A stretch of 9,528 nucleotides of DNA from Sedimenticola sp. (GCA_030619405.1 JAUXBK010000091.1:1-9528), one strand, 5' to 3'; shown: positions 1-6,230, counted from the stretch's first letter. The notes: generated from the sequence alone by a model not told the origin. Program-made: numbers and translations.

Positions 1-162
1 AACAATCCTGTAAATCCTGTCATTTTTTTGGTGTCGGCAACGGGCTGTACTCGTTGCAGAGTGTCCAGTTTTCGTCTGAAAATGTATTTTTCTATTAGAA
101 CTAATAAGTTATATATCCATGATCTAATCATGGTGTTGAGGTCTGTATTCGTGAACGCATAC
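1..162. other. Non-coding flank downstream of the kinase gene
   Basis: No gene is seen here. The stretch holds a 9-bp unit repeated twice in tandem (AATCCTGTA then AATCCTGTC, 4-21) followed by seven T. It also has two short perfect dyads: TATTAG at 93-98 with CTAATA at 101-106 (2-base spacer), and CCATGAT at 117-123 with ATCATGG at 127-133 (3-base spacer). The second lies about 30 bases past the minus-strand kinase stop codon and could form a weak hairpin in its 3' UTR. Neither has the U-tract of an intrinsic terminator in that direction. The middle (about 75-130) is AT-rich compared with the neighbouring genes. Confidence 0.5.
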
Positions 163-1017
163 TCATGTTAGGCCCTTGCGACCACACTTCTCACCGGCCA
201 GCCGGCATGCCCGGGTCAGCACTCCGGACAGCGCCTCACCCGCCGCCTGGCCATGAATCACCCCGGCATTGAATACGTCGCCGGCACCCACCGTATCGAC
301 CACCCGCGGCGGCGGGAAGGCAGGGGCATGGAACAGACCACCCTGCCCATCCATACCCCAGGCGCCCTGTTCACCCCAGGCGCAGGCCAGGGTAGTCCCC
401 GGGGTGACCTGATCCCGCATGCCCGCCAGGAAAGAGGCTGCCTCGGAAAACCCCTGGTGGCGTGCATAACCGCGCGAAAATAGCAGCAGCCCTGTCAGCG
501 GAAACAGCTCCTCGATGCCCTCTCTGGCCTTCTCCACCTCCAGGGAACAAGCGATTTCCGGCCGCGCCTTCAGTGCCGCCATCATCCGCCTCAGATCAGG
601 TATGTTACGCCCTTCGAAATGGATCCAGTCGAACTGCCCCGTCGCTATCCGGGAAAAATCCCGCCAGCCGAATTCAGCCAGCCGACGGTAGTGGACGATG
701 GTTCGGCTGCCACTCTGCCGGCTCAGAGTAATATAGGAGGTGGGGGTAATGGAGTTTGCATGCCGGGCGAGATAGTGGGTCTCCACCCCGTGCTGCTGCA
801 GCTGTTGCAGAATCTGCCGGCTGCCCGGATCATCGGCGATGGCACCAGCCAAGCTGCAGTGATGACCCAGCCGGCTCAGAACCACCAGGGTATTGCTGGC
901 ATTGCCGCCCAAGGAGACGTGATGCTCCAGTGCCCGCACCTCCCCATCCTCCGGCGGGTACCGGCCGACGGTATTGACAATGTCGATGGTGGCCACACCC
1001 ACTGCCAGGATCCGCAT
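163..1017 (-). CDS. PfkB-family sugar kinase, ketohexokinase (fructokinase)-like
   Basis: 284 aa with a TGA stop. It probably phosphorylates a ketose or related sugar with ATP in the cytoplasm. The ribokinase/PfkB fold shows in both signatures: GGNASNTLVVLSRLG (residues 37-51) and DTVGAGDVFNAG (241-252), where Asp247 is the expected catalytic base. The whole chain tracks animal ketohexokinase: D12 near the N-terminus, N39/N42 in GGNASN, R105 in SRTIV, WIHFEGRN (131-138), SLEVEKARE (158-166), CAWGEQGA (212-219), AFPPPRVVDT (233-242) and AGEKCGRKG (274-282). These match the positions I recall for fructose and nucleotide contacts in human KHK. The length is close to KHK (about 298 aa). An in-frame ATG at 1152 would overlap the upstream gene deeply and add residues foreign to the family, so the ATG at 1017 is chosen. 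It lies 7 bases after the upstream stop with only a weak ribosome-binding site (GGTAACGG), suggesting translational coupling. The family is certain; the substrate is inferred. Confidence 0.9.
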   Translation of the reverse strand: MRILAVGVATIDIVNTVGRYPPEDGEVRALEHHVSLGGNASNTLVVLSRLGHHCSLAGAIADDPGSRQILQQLQQHGVETHYLARHANSITPTSYITLSRQSGSRTIVHYRRLAEFGWRDFSRIATGQFDWIHFEGRNIPDLRRMMAALKARPEIACSLEVEKAREGIEELFPLTGLLLFSRGYARHQGFSEAASFLAGMRDQVTPGTTLACAWGEQGAWGMDGQGGLFHAPAFPPPRVVDTVGAGDVFNAGVIHGQAAGEALSGVLTRACRLAGEKCGRKGLT

Positions 1018-1024
1018 AGCACCG

Positions 1025-3520
1025 TTACCGGACGTCCCGTACCACCCGGAAACCGAGCACCGGCAGTCTGGTACTCCGATGGTGCCGGGAACGTTTGGTG
1101 GTACGCAGTGTGTCTTCCGGCTTGTTGAAGCCCCCGCCGCGGACCACCACATCTTCGCATCCCGGTTTCAGCCAGGCACTGCCGTCCGCCGGGGCGCCCC
1201 GATAGTCCGGGTGGTGACAATCCTGAACCCACTCCATCACATTGCCCGCCATATCGTGCAGCCCATAGGGATTGGCCTTGAAGGAGCCTACCGGAGCCGT
1301 GGATTTTTCATCCCAGCGGCTGCCACAGTTGAAACAGTTGGCATTACCCTCGCCCAGCTCGTATCCCCACCAGTAGTAGCTGTCGGTACCTCCAGCGGCG
1401 GCATATTCCCACTCCGCCTCTGTCGGCAGGCGGTAGTGCTGGCCACTCTGCCTCGATAGCCATCGGGTGTAGGCAACCGCATCCTCCTGGGTGACGTTTA
1501 TCACCGGTCGGCGCCCCTTTCCCCAATCCTGGCCATCCGGCATCGAGCGCCCGGTGGCCCTGGCGAACCTTTGGTATTCATCGAAGGTCACCTCATACTT
1601 GCCGATGGCAAAATCCTTTACCTCGACCCGGTGCGCGGGCTGCTCCTCCAATGCCAGCTGATCCCGTTCACTCCCCATGCTGAATTCACCGCCCCACAGA
1701 TAGACCATGACGGGCCCCCTGCCCCCGCCGGCCAGCCAGTCCTGAACAATGGTGCCAGCAGCTAACCTGTTCACGGCCTCCATGGCAAGAGATGCAGAAC
1801 CACTGGGCTTACCCACCGCCACACCGGTGACAGGGGGTGACAGATTCGAAGAGGGCTGCCCAGCTGTCTGCTGTGGCAGATCAGCCCGGGTCTTGCGGGG
1901 AATTCGAAGCTCCGGCTTCACCGCCCTGGCGGCTGCTGAAGACGAACCAGAGCGAGCGAGCGACCCGCTCAGGATCTCCCCTCTGCCACTCATGATGGAG
2001 AGTCCTTCCGCGACGGCAAACGCCAGCACTGCCCCGGCCAAGGCACCGAATATCACTCGCTGCCGGCCGCCAACCTCTTTGCCACCAGCGCCACCCTCCG
2101 GTCCGGAGGAGCGATCACCTCCAGTCAACTCCTGGCCAAGCCGATGCTCCAGCTCCTCCTGGGATTTATAGAGGGCGGCCTCCAACTGCTTGCGCGCATC
2201 CACCTCTTCCCGGCGCTTGAAATCCGCCTCTTCGGATTCCACCCGGACCATATCCAGTGCCTGGCCAAGCCGGTCTATCTCGCTGTTACGCTCTTCAATC
2301 TGCTCCTGCAGCCTGAGTTTTTCTCTGGTGGCCTGTTCCAGCTTTTCCTTCTGCTGCTCCATCTGTTGGTGTAACTGATCCACTTCCTGGCGCAACAGCT
2401 GGTTCTCCGCTGCCTCAGCAGAGCCGGTCAGCTCCTGGGCTTCGAGCCGTGATCTCAGCTCCTCCATTTCATCTTTCATCCGGGCGAGATCCGCTTCTGC
2501 CCGATCCCGCACCAGCTGCAGTTCACTGTGCAGAGCGCCCAGATCACCACTCTCGGCGCCAGCAGATCCGACGGCCTGGATCTGCTCCACATACTGCTCC
2601 ATGACCGATCGCATCCGTTGCGCCTCGGCTTCCAGTTGGCGCACCTTCTCCTCCGCCGTCTCCTTCTGGCGCCGCAGCTTCTTGATGACCGTCACTTCGT
2701 CCCGGCCAGACACCACCCCCTGGGCATTCAACTCCGCCTCCAGGCGCTGTGCGCGCCGGGTGGTCTCCTCACGCAACCGATTCGATTCATCCAGAGCCCG
2801 GGTAAGGGTGTCCAGCTCTTCCTTCAGCGCCTCACTGTCCGTATCTGCTGCGGCCTGCTCCAGGCGCCCCACCTCTGCTTCTGCCGCTCTCCTGCCGGCC
2901 ATCGCCTGTTCCAGTTCCTGATACAGCGCTGCCACATCCTCTTTTATATCGCCTTGCGCTGTGGTCGGCTCATCATGGACCCTTTTCAACTCCTCCAGCT
3001 GCTGACCAATCTGCAGGTCCCGTTCCCTGACCACCTGCTGCAGATGTTCCATGGAGCGATCGGCCTCCTCCAGGCTGCCACGCAATCTGCGGGCCTCCTC
3101 CCTCAGTTCCCCACGCTCACTGCTGCCACCCTCCAGCTGCTGTTGCAGCAGAGTGATCTCCTCCCTGAACCGCTCCACCTGAGTTCGGGCGGCCTGTTCC
3201 TGAAAGCTGAGATCGAACTCCGTCTTTCTCTGCTTTCTTGCGGCCTCCTCCAGTTCCTCCTGGATACGCGCCTGGTCTGACCTCATCACCTCCAGTCCGC
3301 GCCGGTAATGTTCAGCCTGATCACTGATGCTGCCTTCCCGTATCCCTAACTCCTTCTCCAGCTCATCGACCTTTCCCCGGGCACTGGCCAGCTCCTCCTG
3401 GAGCTCGTCCGCCTCCAGCTGCCTGGACTCCGCCCCCCCGCCCGTTTCCTTCATCTGTCCCGCGCCGGTCACATCTGCTCCCTGTTCATCCCCAAACTCC
3501 AACCCTATGATTAAGTTCAT
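1025..3520 (-). CDS. Coiled-coil / transmembrane / FGE-sulfatase (SUMF1)-like domain protein
   Basis: 831 aa. Residues about 31-465 are almost continuous charged heptad sequence rich in Glu, Gln, Arg and Leu, a long predicted coiled coil with a few Gly/Ala breaks (about 186-192, 318-330). A basic stretch (K481, R486, R488) precedes one hydrophobic segment at about 489-509, so the coiled coil should be cytoplasmic and the C-terminus periplasmic. A Ser/Pro-rich linker (510-600) leads to an FGE/SUMF1 (C-type-lectin-like) domain at about 600-829, with GGEFSMGS (610-617), RLPTEAEWEYAA (697-708), PVGSF (743-747), NPYGLHDMAGNVMEW (750-764), VVRGGGF (792-798) and LGFRVVRD (822-829). The cysteine pair that genuine formylglycine-generating enzymes carry just after RGGS is absent (N799-R806), so sulfatase activation is unlikely; a binding or structural role is inferred. 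Remaining cysteines are C729 and C732 (CFNC), C768 and C788. The start is uncertain: the ATG at 3520 has no clear Shine-Dalgarno, and M23 (3454) is an alternative. Confidence 0.85.
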   Translation of the reverse strand: MNLIIGLEFGDEQGADVTGAGQMKETGGGAESRQLEADELQEELASARGKVDELEKELGIREGSISDQAEHYRRGLEVMRSDQARIQEELEEAARKQRKTEFDLSFQEQAARTQVERFREEITLLQQQLEGGSSERGELREEARRLRGSLEEADRSMEHLQQVVRERDLQIGQQLEELKRVHDEPTTAQGDIKEDVAALYQELEQAMAGRRAAEAEVGRLEQAAADTDSEALKEELDTLTRALDESNRLREETTRRAQRLEAELNAQGVVSGRDEVTVIKKLRRQKETAEEKVRQLEAEAQRMRSVMEQYVEQIQAVGSAGAESGDLGALHSELQLVRDRAEADLARMKDEMEELRSRLEAQELTGSAEAAENQLLRQEVDQLHQQMEQQKEKLEQATREKLRLQEQIEERNSEIDRLGQALDMVRVESEEADFKRREEVDARKQLEAALYKSQEELEHRLGQELTGGDRSSGPEGGAGGKEVGGRQRVIFGALAGAVLAFAVAEGLSIMSGRGEILSGSLARSGSSSAAARAVKPELRIPRKTRADLPQQTAGQPSSNLSPPVTGVAVGKPSGSASLAMEAVNRLAAGTIVQDWLAGGGRGPVMVYLWGGEFSMGSERDQLALEEQPAHRVEVKDFAIGKYEVTFDEYQRFARATGRSMPDGQDWGKGRRPVINVTQEDAVAYTRWLSRQSGQHYRLPTEAEWEYAAAGGTDSYYWWGYELGEGNANCFNCGSRWDEKSTAPVGSFKANPYGLHDMAGNVMEWVQDCHHPDYRGAPADGSAWLKPGCEDVVVRGGGFNKPEDTLRTTKRSRHHRSTRLPVLGFRVVRDVR

Positions 3521-3671
3521 TTTACAACAGGTACATTAGTTTCACTCACCGGCCAGGGAAAGAGAAGACAAAGGACCGACTGCAGACAATATACCCGTCA
3601 CGGATATACACGGGAAACTGTATACTTGTCGGCAACTCCGGAAACAAACTGTAACTGCGCGTCTGCCTGCT

Positions 3672-3679
3672 GTAAAAAC
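3672..3679. repeat. Left target-site duplication GTAAAAAC
   Basis: This octamer directly abuts the left end of the 189-bp element and is repeated exactly at 3869-3876 abutting its right end. Removing the element plus one copy restores a continuous sequence around GTAAAAACCGTTAC, the presumed empty target site. Confidence 0.7.
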
Positions 3680-3868
3680 GTAACCGTTCAGTCCCCCCTC
3701 CTCAAATCCCCTCTCTCTCAGGGAGACGACTCCATGGATGGAGGAGGTAGGGCGACGCAGGACACCAAAGCCGACGACTCCATGGACGGAGGAGGTAGAG
3801 CGACGCAGGATGCCAAAGCCGAGGGTTAGGGTGAGGGGTTCAAAAAGGCAGGGGGACTGAACGGTTAC
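3680..3868. mobile_element. IS66-like MITE (189 bp, 18-bp perfect TIRs, 8-bp target duplication)
   Basis: The left end GTAACCGTTCAGTCCCCC (3680-3697) is matched perfectly by its reverse complement at 3851-3868. Immediately outside both ends is the same octamer GTAAAAAC (3672-3679 and 3869-3876), a good 8-bp target-site duplication. Ends beginning GTAA together with 8-bp duplications are hallmarks of the IS66 family, so a non-autonomous IS66-type derivative is the best guess. No transposase is encoded. Subterminal sequences are also roughly inverted (CAAATCCCCTCTCTCT near 3703 against the complement of AGGGTGAGGGGTTC near 3829). The core holds two 48-bp tandem units. Because the duplication ends in AC and begins with GT, the inverted repeat appears to extend to 20 bp. 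The structure is read directly; the family assignment is inference. Confidence 0.75.
3725..3820. repeat. 48-bp tandem repeat, two copies
   Basis: Copy 1 is 3725-3772 and copy 2 is 3773-3820, with four differences: T/C in GGATGG/GGACGG, G/A in TAGGG/TAGAG, and CA/TG in GACACC/GATGCC. Each starts GACGACTCCATGGA and ends CCAAAGCC. The unit is a multiple of three, so it stays open on both strands as a 16-codon repeat, but there is no start context or domain. Copy 1 contains CTCCAT-GG-ATGGAG, a short palindrome. It sits in the centre of the MITE and separates its two imperfect inner arms, so it looks like expanded element cargo. Confidence 0.85.
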
Positions 3869-3876
3869 GTAAAAAC
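3869..3876. repeat. Right target-site duplication GTAAAAAC
   Basis: This is the exact copy of 3672-3679 on the other flank of the element. Eight bases is the duplication size generated by IS66-type transposition. Confidence 0.7.
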
Positions 3877-3886
3877 CGTTACTGCG

Positions 3887-3900
3887 AACCGTATACGGTT
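3887..3900. promoter_or_regulatory. 14-bp perfect palindrome, possible operator
   Basis: AACCGTATACGGTT is a perfect 14-bp dyad ending 46 bases upstream of the gamma-glutamyltransferase start. A related half-site pair, AACGGTT (3860-3866) and AACCGTT (3874-3880), lies just to the left with a 7-base spacer. The core AACCGT recurs in both. The symmetry and position suggest a regulator-binding site; no regulator is identified, and the first pair is partly created by the MITE end. Confidence 0.4.
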
Positions 3901-3946
3901 GGAGAGATGAACCCACTCGGGATGAATTTTCATTGGGGCCGGAACG

Positions 3947-5506
3947 ATGACAAATGACAACGGCGTGGTGTCCGCAGGTCACCCGATAACCGCTCAAGCG
4001 GCAGCCGATATACTTGAAGCGGGTGGCAATGCCTTCGATGCCGCCCTGGCAGCCCTGTTCGCCAGCTGTGTGGCGGAGCCGGTCCTCGCCTCCCTGGGCG
4101 GGGGCGGGTTTCTGCTGGCCCGTCCCATTGGGGGTGAACCGAGGCTATACGATTTCTTCACTCAGACACCGCTCCGCAAGGCGCCCCTCGGCGCGGTGGA
4201 CTTCCACCCGATCATCGCAGATTTCGGCACCGCCCAGCAGGAGTTTCACATCGGCATGGGATCCATCACCACCCCCGGCGTGGTGAAAGGAGTCTTCGTC
4301 ATCCACCAGGCGATGTGCCGGCTGCCACTGGAGGTGATCATCCAGCCCGCCTGCGAGGCGGCCCGGGCGGGGATAACGATCAACGACTTCCAGCATTACA
4401 TCGCGGAAATCGTCTCTCCCATCATCCAGAGCAGCCCGGAAGCGACGGCACTGCACTCGACCAGCCAGGCACCCGGACTTATTGCTGCAACAGGGGAACG
4501 GGTTCATCACGATGAAATGGCCAATATCTTCGAACTGCTGGTAACAGAGGGGGAGGAGCTGTTCTATCTCGGAGAGATCGGCAAAGCGCTGATCCACGCC
4601 TGCCACGAGCGGGGAGGTTATCTGACACCGAATGATCTGATCCGGTACCAGGTGATATCCAGGCGCCCGTTACAACTGAGATATCATGATTCTCTGCTCT
4701 ATACCAATCCGGCCCCCTCGGTGGGTGGAACCCTGATTGCCTTCTGCCTGGCACTGCTGGAGGAAGAAGGGTTGGCTGCCTTTGAGGCTGACAGCTACCC
4801 GCACCTGCTGCGTGTTGCCAGGGCCCAGCAGCTGACCCAGCGGCTGCGAACCGAAGAGAGCGTGGACCGGGACCTCAGCCAGGCGACCAGCAGCCGCATT
4901 CTCAGTGAAACATATCTGCGCAGTTACCGGGATACCCTGCGTAAACATCCCGCATTCTCCCGTGGCACCACCCAGATCAGTATTGCTGACACGGAAGGCA
5001 ACCTTGCCAGTATGACGCTATCGAATGGAGAGGGCTCCGGGTATGTCATTCCAGGCACCGGCATCATGATGAACAACATGCTGGGTGAAGAGGATATAAA
5101 CCCCCACGGATTTCACCAGTGGCCGGAAAATCGGCGCATCGCCTCCATGATGTCACCCACTCTGGTGCTGACCTCCAGAGGAGAGGCTATTGCGACCGGT
5201 TCCGGTGGATCCAACAGAATCCGCAGCGCCATCCTGCAGGTGCTGATCAATCTGCTCGATTTCCACATGGCACTGGAACAGGCAGTGGAACAACCGAGAC
5301 TGCATTACGAGTCAGGCCTGCTGAATGTGGAGCGTGGGGCCAACGAAACAGTATTGCAACAGCTGTTCAGAGCGTTTCCGGAAAATCGTCTGTGGCCGCA
5401 GAAGAATCTCTTTTTTGGGGGCGCTCACACGGTATCCATCGATAGCTCAAAGCGGCTTTTCGGAAAAGGAGACAGCAGGCGCGGTGGCGTCAGCCTGCAG
5501 GTTTGA
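3947..5506 (+). CDS. Gamma-glutamyltransferase (gamma-glutamyltranspeptidase) family protein
   Basis: 519 aa. The family comprises self-cleaving N-terminal-nucleophile hydrolases that hydrolyse or transfer gamma-glutamyl groups, for example from glutathione. N-terminal landmarks are HPITAQAAADILEAGGNAFD (12-31) and SLGGGGFLLAR (49-59). TTQISIADTEGN (341-352) aligns with the TTH(Y/L)S block of known enzymes, so Thr341 is the expected nucleophile; cleavage there would give chains of about 340 and 179 residues. MSPTLVL (402-408) and the oxyanion-type loop GSGGSNRI (418-425) follow, and DSRRGG (509-514) matches the usual C-terminus. Two oddities: no signal peptide, although most bacterial homologues are periplasmic, and the substrate-carboxylate Arg normally in a DFRE motif is replaced (D69-F70-F71-T72). 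It may therefore act on a different acyl donor or be cytoplasmic. ATG 3947 follows GGGGCCGGAACG, a weak ribosome-binding site; a stop at 3923 limits upstream starts. Confidence 0.9.
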   Translation: MTNDNGVVSAGHPITAQAAADILEAGGNAFDAALAALFASCVAEPVLASLGGGGFLLARPIGGEPRLYDFFTQTPLRKAPLGAVDFHPIIADFGTAQQEFHIGMGSITTPGVVKGVFVIHQAMCRLPLEVIIQPACEAARAGITINDFQHYIAEIVSPIIQSSPEATALHSTSQAPGLIAATGERVHHDEMANIFELLVTEGEELFYLGEIGKALIHACHERGGYLTPNDLIRYQVISRRPLQLRYHDSLLYTNPAPSVGGTLIAFCLALLEEEGLAAFEADSYPHLLRVARAQQLTQRLRTEESVDRDLSQATSSRILSETYLRSYRDTLRKHPAFSRGTTQISIADTEGNLASMTLSNGEGSGYVIPGTGIMMNNMLGEEDINPHGFHQWPENRRIASMMSPTLVLTSRGEAIATGSGGSNRIRSAILQVLINLLDFHMALEQAVEQPRLHYESGLLNVERGANETVLQQLFRAFPENRLWPQKNLFFGGAHTVSIDSSKRLFGKGDSRRGGVSLQV

Positions 5507-5550
5507 TCTTGCGCGCTCTCTTCCCTATACCGTCCGCTGTTCCATTCCGA

Positions 5551-5578
5551 CTCCTGCCTCCTGCCTACTGTCTACTGC
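5551..5578. repeat. 7-bp tandem repeat, four copies
   Basis: Four heptamers run in register: CTCCTGC, CTCCTGC, CTACTGT, CTACTGC (5551-5578). They lie in the 196-base gap between the gamma-glutamyltransferase stop and the HU start, upstream of the presumed HU promoter. There is no coding or hairpin potential here; this looks like a simple-sequence repeat. Confidence 0.8.
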
Positions 5579-5639
5579 CTTTCAACTTCCAATAATTAAT
5601 TTTTTGCTATAGAAACAGTGCTTTTTGCCGCTTTTTCTA

Positions 5640-5667
5640 TTGGCAATAATAAATTCTATGCTATGTT
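5640..5667 (+). promoter_or_regulatory. Sigma70-like promoter of the HU-family gene
   Basis: TTGGCA (5640-5645, 5 of 6 to TTGACA) and TATGTT (5662-5667, 4 of 6 to TATAAT) are separated by 16 bases in an AT-rich stretch. Transcription would begin near 5674, leaving a short leader before the Shine-Dalgarno AGGAG at 5692-5696. Confidence 0.5.
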
Positions 5668-5702
5668 TATCGCGCACCGTCCACCAAATCCAGGAGTCAT
5701 TC

Positions 5703-6155
5703 ATGGCCGTCAAGAAAAAAGTCGCTAAAAAAAGCGCAAAAAAATCAGCTGTAAAAAAAACCACTGCCACTAAAAAGCGAGCAGCGGTGAAAAAGAAGGT
5801 TACAGTAAAAAAGAAGCGTGCTGCTCCCGTCCGCCAGAAAGCCATAACCACCCGTCAGACGAAATCCCAGATCCTGCAGGCCATCGCCGAAGATACCGAG
5901 CTGACCCGCAAGCAGGTGGCCGAAGTATTTGATTCACTAGCCAGCCTGATCAAGGGTCATATGCAGCGACGTGGTTCCGGTGAATTCTCGATCCCCGAAA
6001 CCGGCGTAAAGATCCGTCGCGTGAAAAAGCCAGCACGCAAGGCACGCCCCGGGCGCAACCCGGCCACCGGCGAATCCATCACGATTGCAGCCAAGCCGGC
6101 CTCGACTGTGGTCAAGGTTTCTGCACTGAAAGCACTGAAGGATACCCTGAGTTGA
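5703..6155 (+). CDS. HU-family DNA-binding protein with lysine-rich histone-H1-like N-terminal tail
   Basis: 150 aa. It is a nucleoid-associated protein expected to bind and bend DNA as a dimer. Residues 1-46 form a basic, low-complexity tail with 18 lysines in KKK or KK clusters separated by Ala, Val, Thr and Ser, like histone H1 tails or AlgP-type proteins. Residues about 52-150 are an HU/IHF domain: TKSQILQAIAEDTELTRKQV (53-72) is the helical dimer part, GEFSIPETGVKIRR (93-106) the strand region, and ARPGRNPATGE (114-124) the DNA-binding arm tip, with the intercalating Pro at 120. It is about 60% longer than a plain HU (90 aa). ATG 5703 is 6 bases after AGGAG (5692-5696); the in-frame ATG at 5625 precedes the likely promoter and is rejected. 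The tail is encoded by A-runs of 6, 7, 7 and 8 bases (5715-5760). The gene stands alone with its own promoter. Confidence 0.9.
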   Translation: MAVKKKVAKKSAKKSAVKKTTATKKRAAVKKKVTVKKKRAAPVRQKAITTRQTKSQILQAIAEDTELTRKQVAEVFDSLASLIKGHMQRRGSGEFSIPETGVKIRRVKKPARKARPGRNPATGESITIAAKPASTVVKVSALKALKDTLS

Positions 6156-6201
6156 TCTGAGGCGGTTGCCGGGCCAGACACGCCATTCGACTGTTGCTCA
6201 G

Positions 6202-6230
6202 CCCCTCTCCTTAGAGATTAGGGAGAGGGG
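6202..6230. terminator. Strong hairpin between convergent genes, terminator-like
   Basis: CCCCTCTCC (6202-6210) pairs with GGAGAGGGG (6222-6230); allowing G-U pairs the stem continues to a 3-base loop at 6215-6217. It lies 46 bases past the HU stop and 74 bases past the minus-strand protease stop, where a bidirectional terminator would be expected. There is no immediate U-tract on either strand (AAAAAATTTT occurs only at 6246-6255), so it is not a textbook intrinsic terminator. The sequence following it (TAGAGTGAGGGG, 6231-6242) resembles the inner right arm of the MITE at 3827-3838, so it may be repeat-derived. Confidence 0.45.

Larger units (their letters stand above)
3521..3946. other. Divergent intergenic region carrying a MITE
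   Basis: 426 bases between the FGE-like gene (minus) and the gamma-glutamyltransferase gene (plus). It must contain both promoters, but I find no convincing -35/-10 pair for either. Most of it is the 189-bp inverted-repeat element at 3680-3868, described separately. To its right are the dyad AACGGTT/AACCGTT (3860-3866 and 3874-3880, partly inside the element end) and the perfect palindrome at 3887-3900. Open frames exist on both strands, but they follow the repeat units and look non-coding. Confidence 0.6.

Noticed and set aside
1018..1152. N-terminal extension of the kinase to ATG 1152
   Set aside because: The extra 45 residues overlap the FGE-like coding sequence in another frame and precede the canonical kinase N-terminus MRILAVG.
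619..1459. Plus-strand frames antisense to the kinase and FGE-like genes
   Set aside because: They are complementary to genes with clear family motifs and have no features of their own.
2528..3280. 250-codon leucine-rich plus-strand frame
   Set aside because: It is the complement of the Gln/Glu/Arg-rich coiled coil of the FGE-like protein; the Leu and Cys richness is a by-product.
3725..3820. Possible CRISPR array
   Set aside because: There are only two directly abutting 48-bp units, with no spacers and no cas genes.
3626..3829. Plus-strand frame encoding a duplicated DDSMDGGGRATQD repeat
   Set aside because: It derives from the tandem repeat within the MITE, crosses the element's inverted end and target duplication, and has no ribosome-binding site.
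3542..3997. 151-codon minus-strand frame across the MITE
   Set aside because: It is open only because the 48-bp units are multiples of three; it overlaps the start of the transferase gene and has no family features.
5582..5851. Phe-rich hydrophobic frame on the minus strand
   Set aside because: It is the complement of the AAA-rich lysine tail of the HU protein, which reads as TTT Phe codons.
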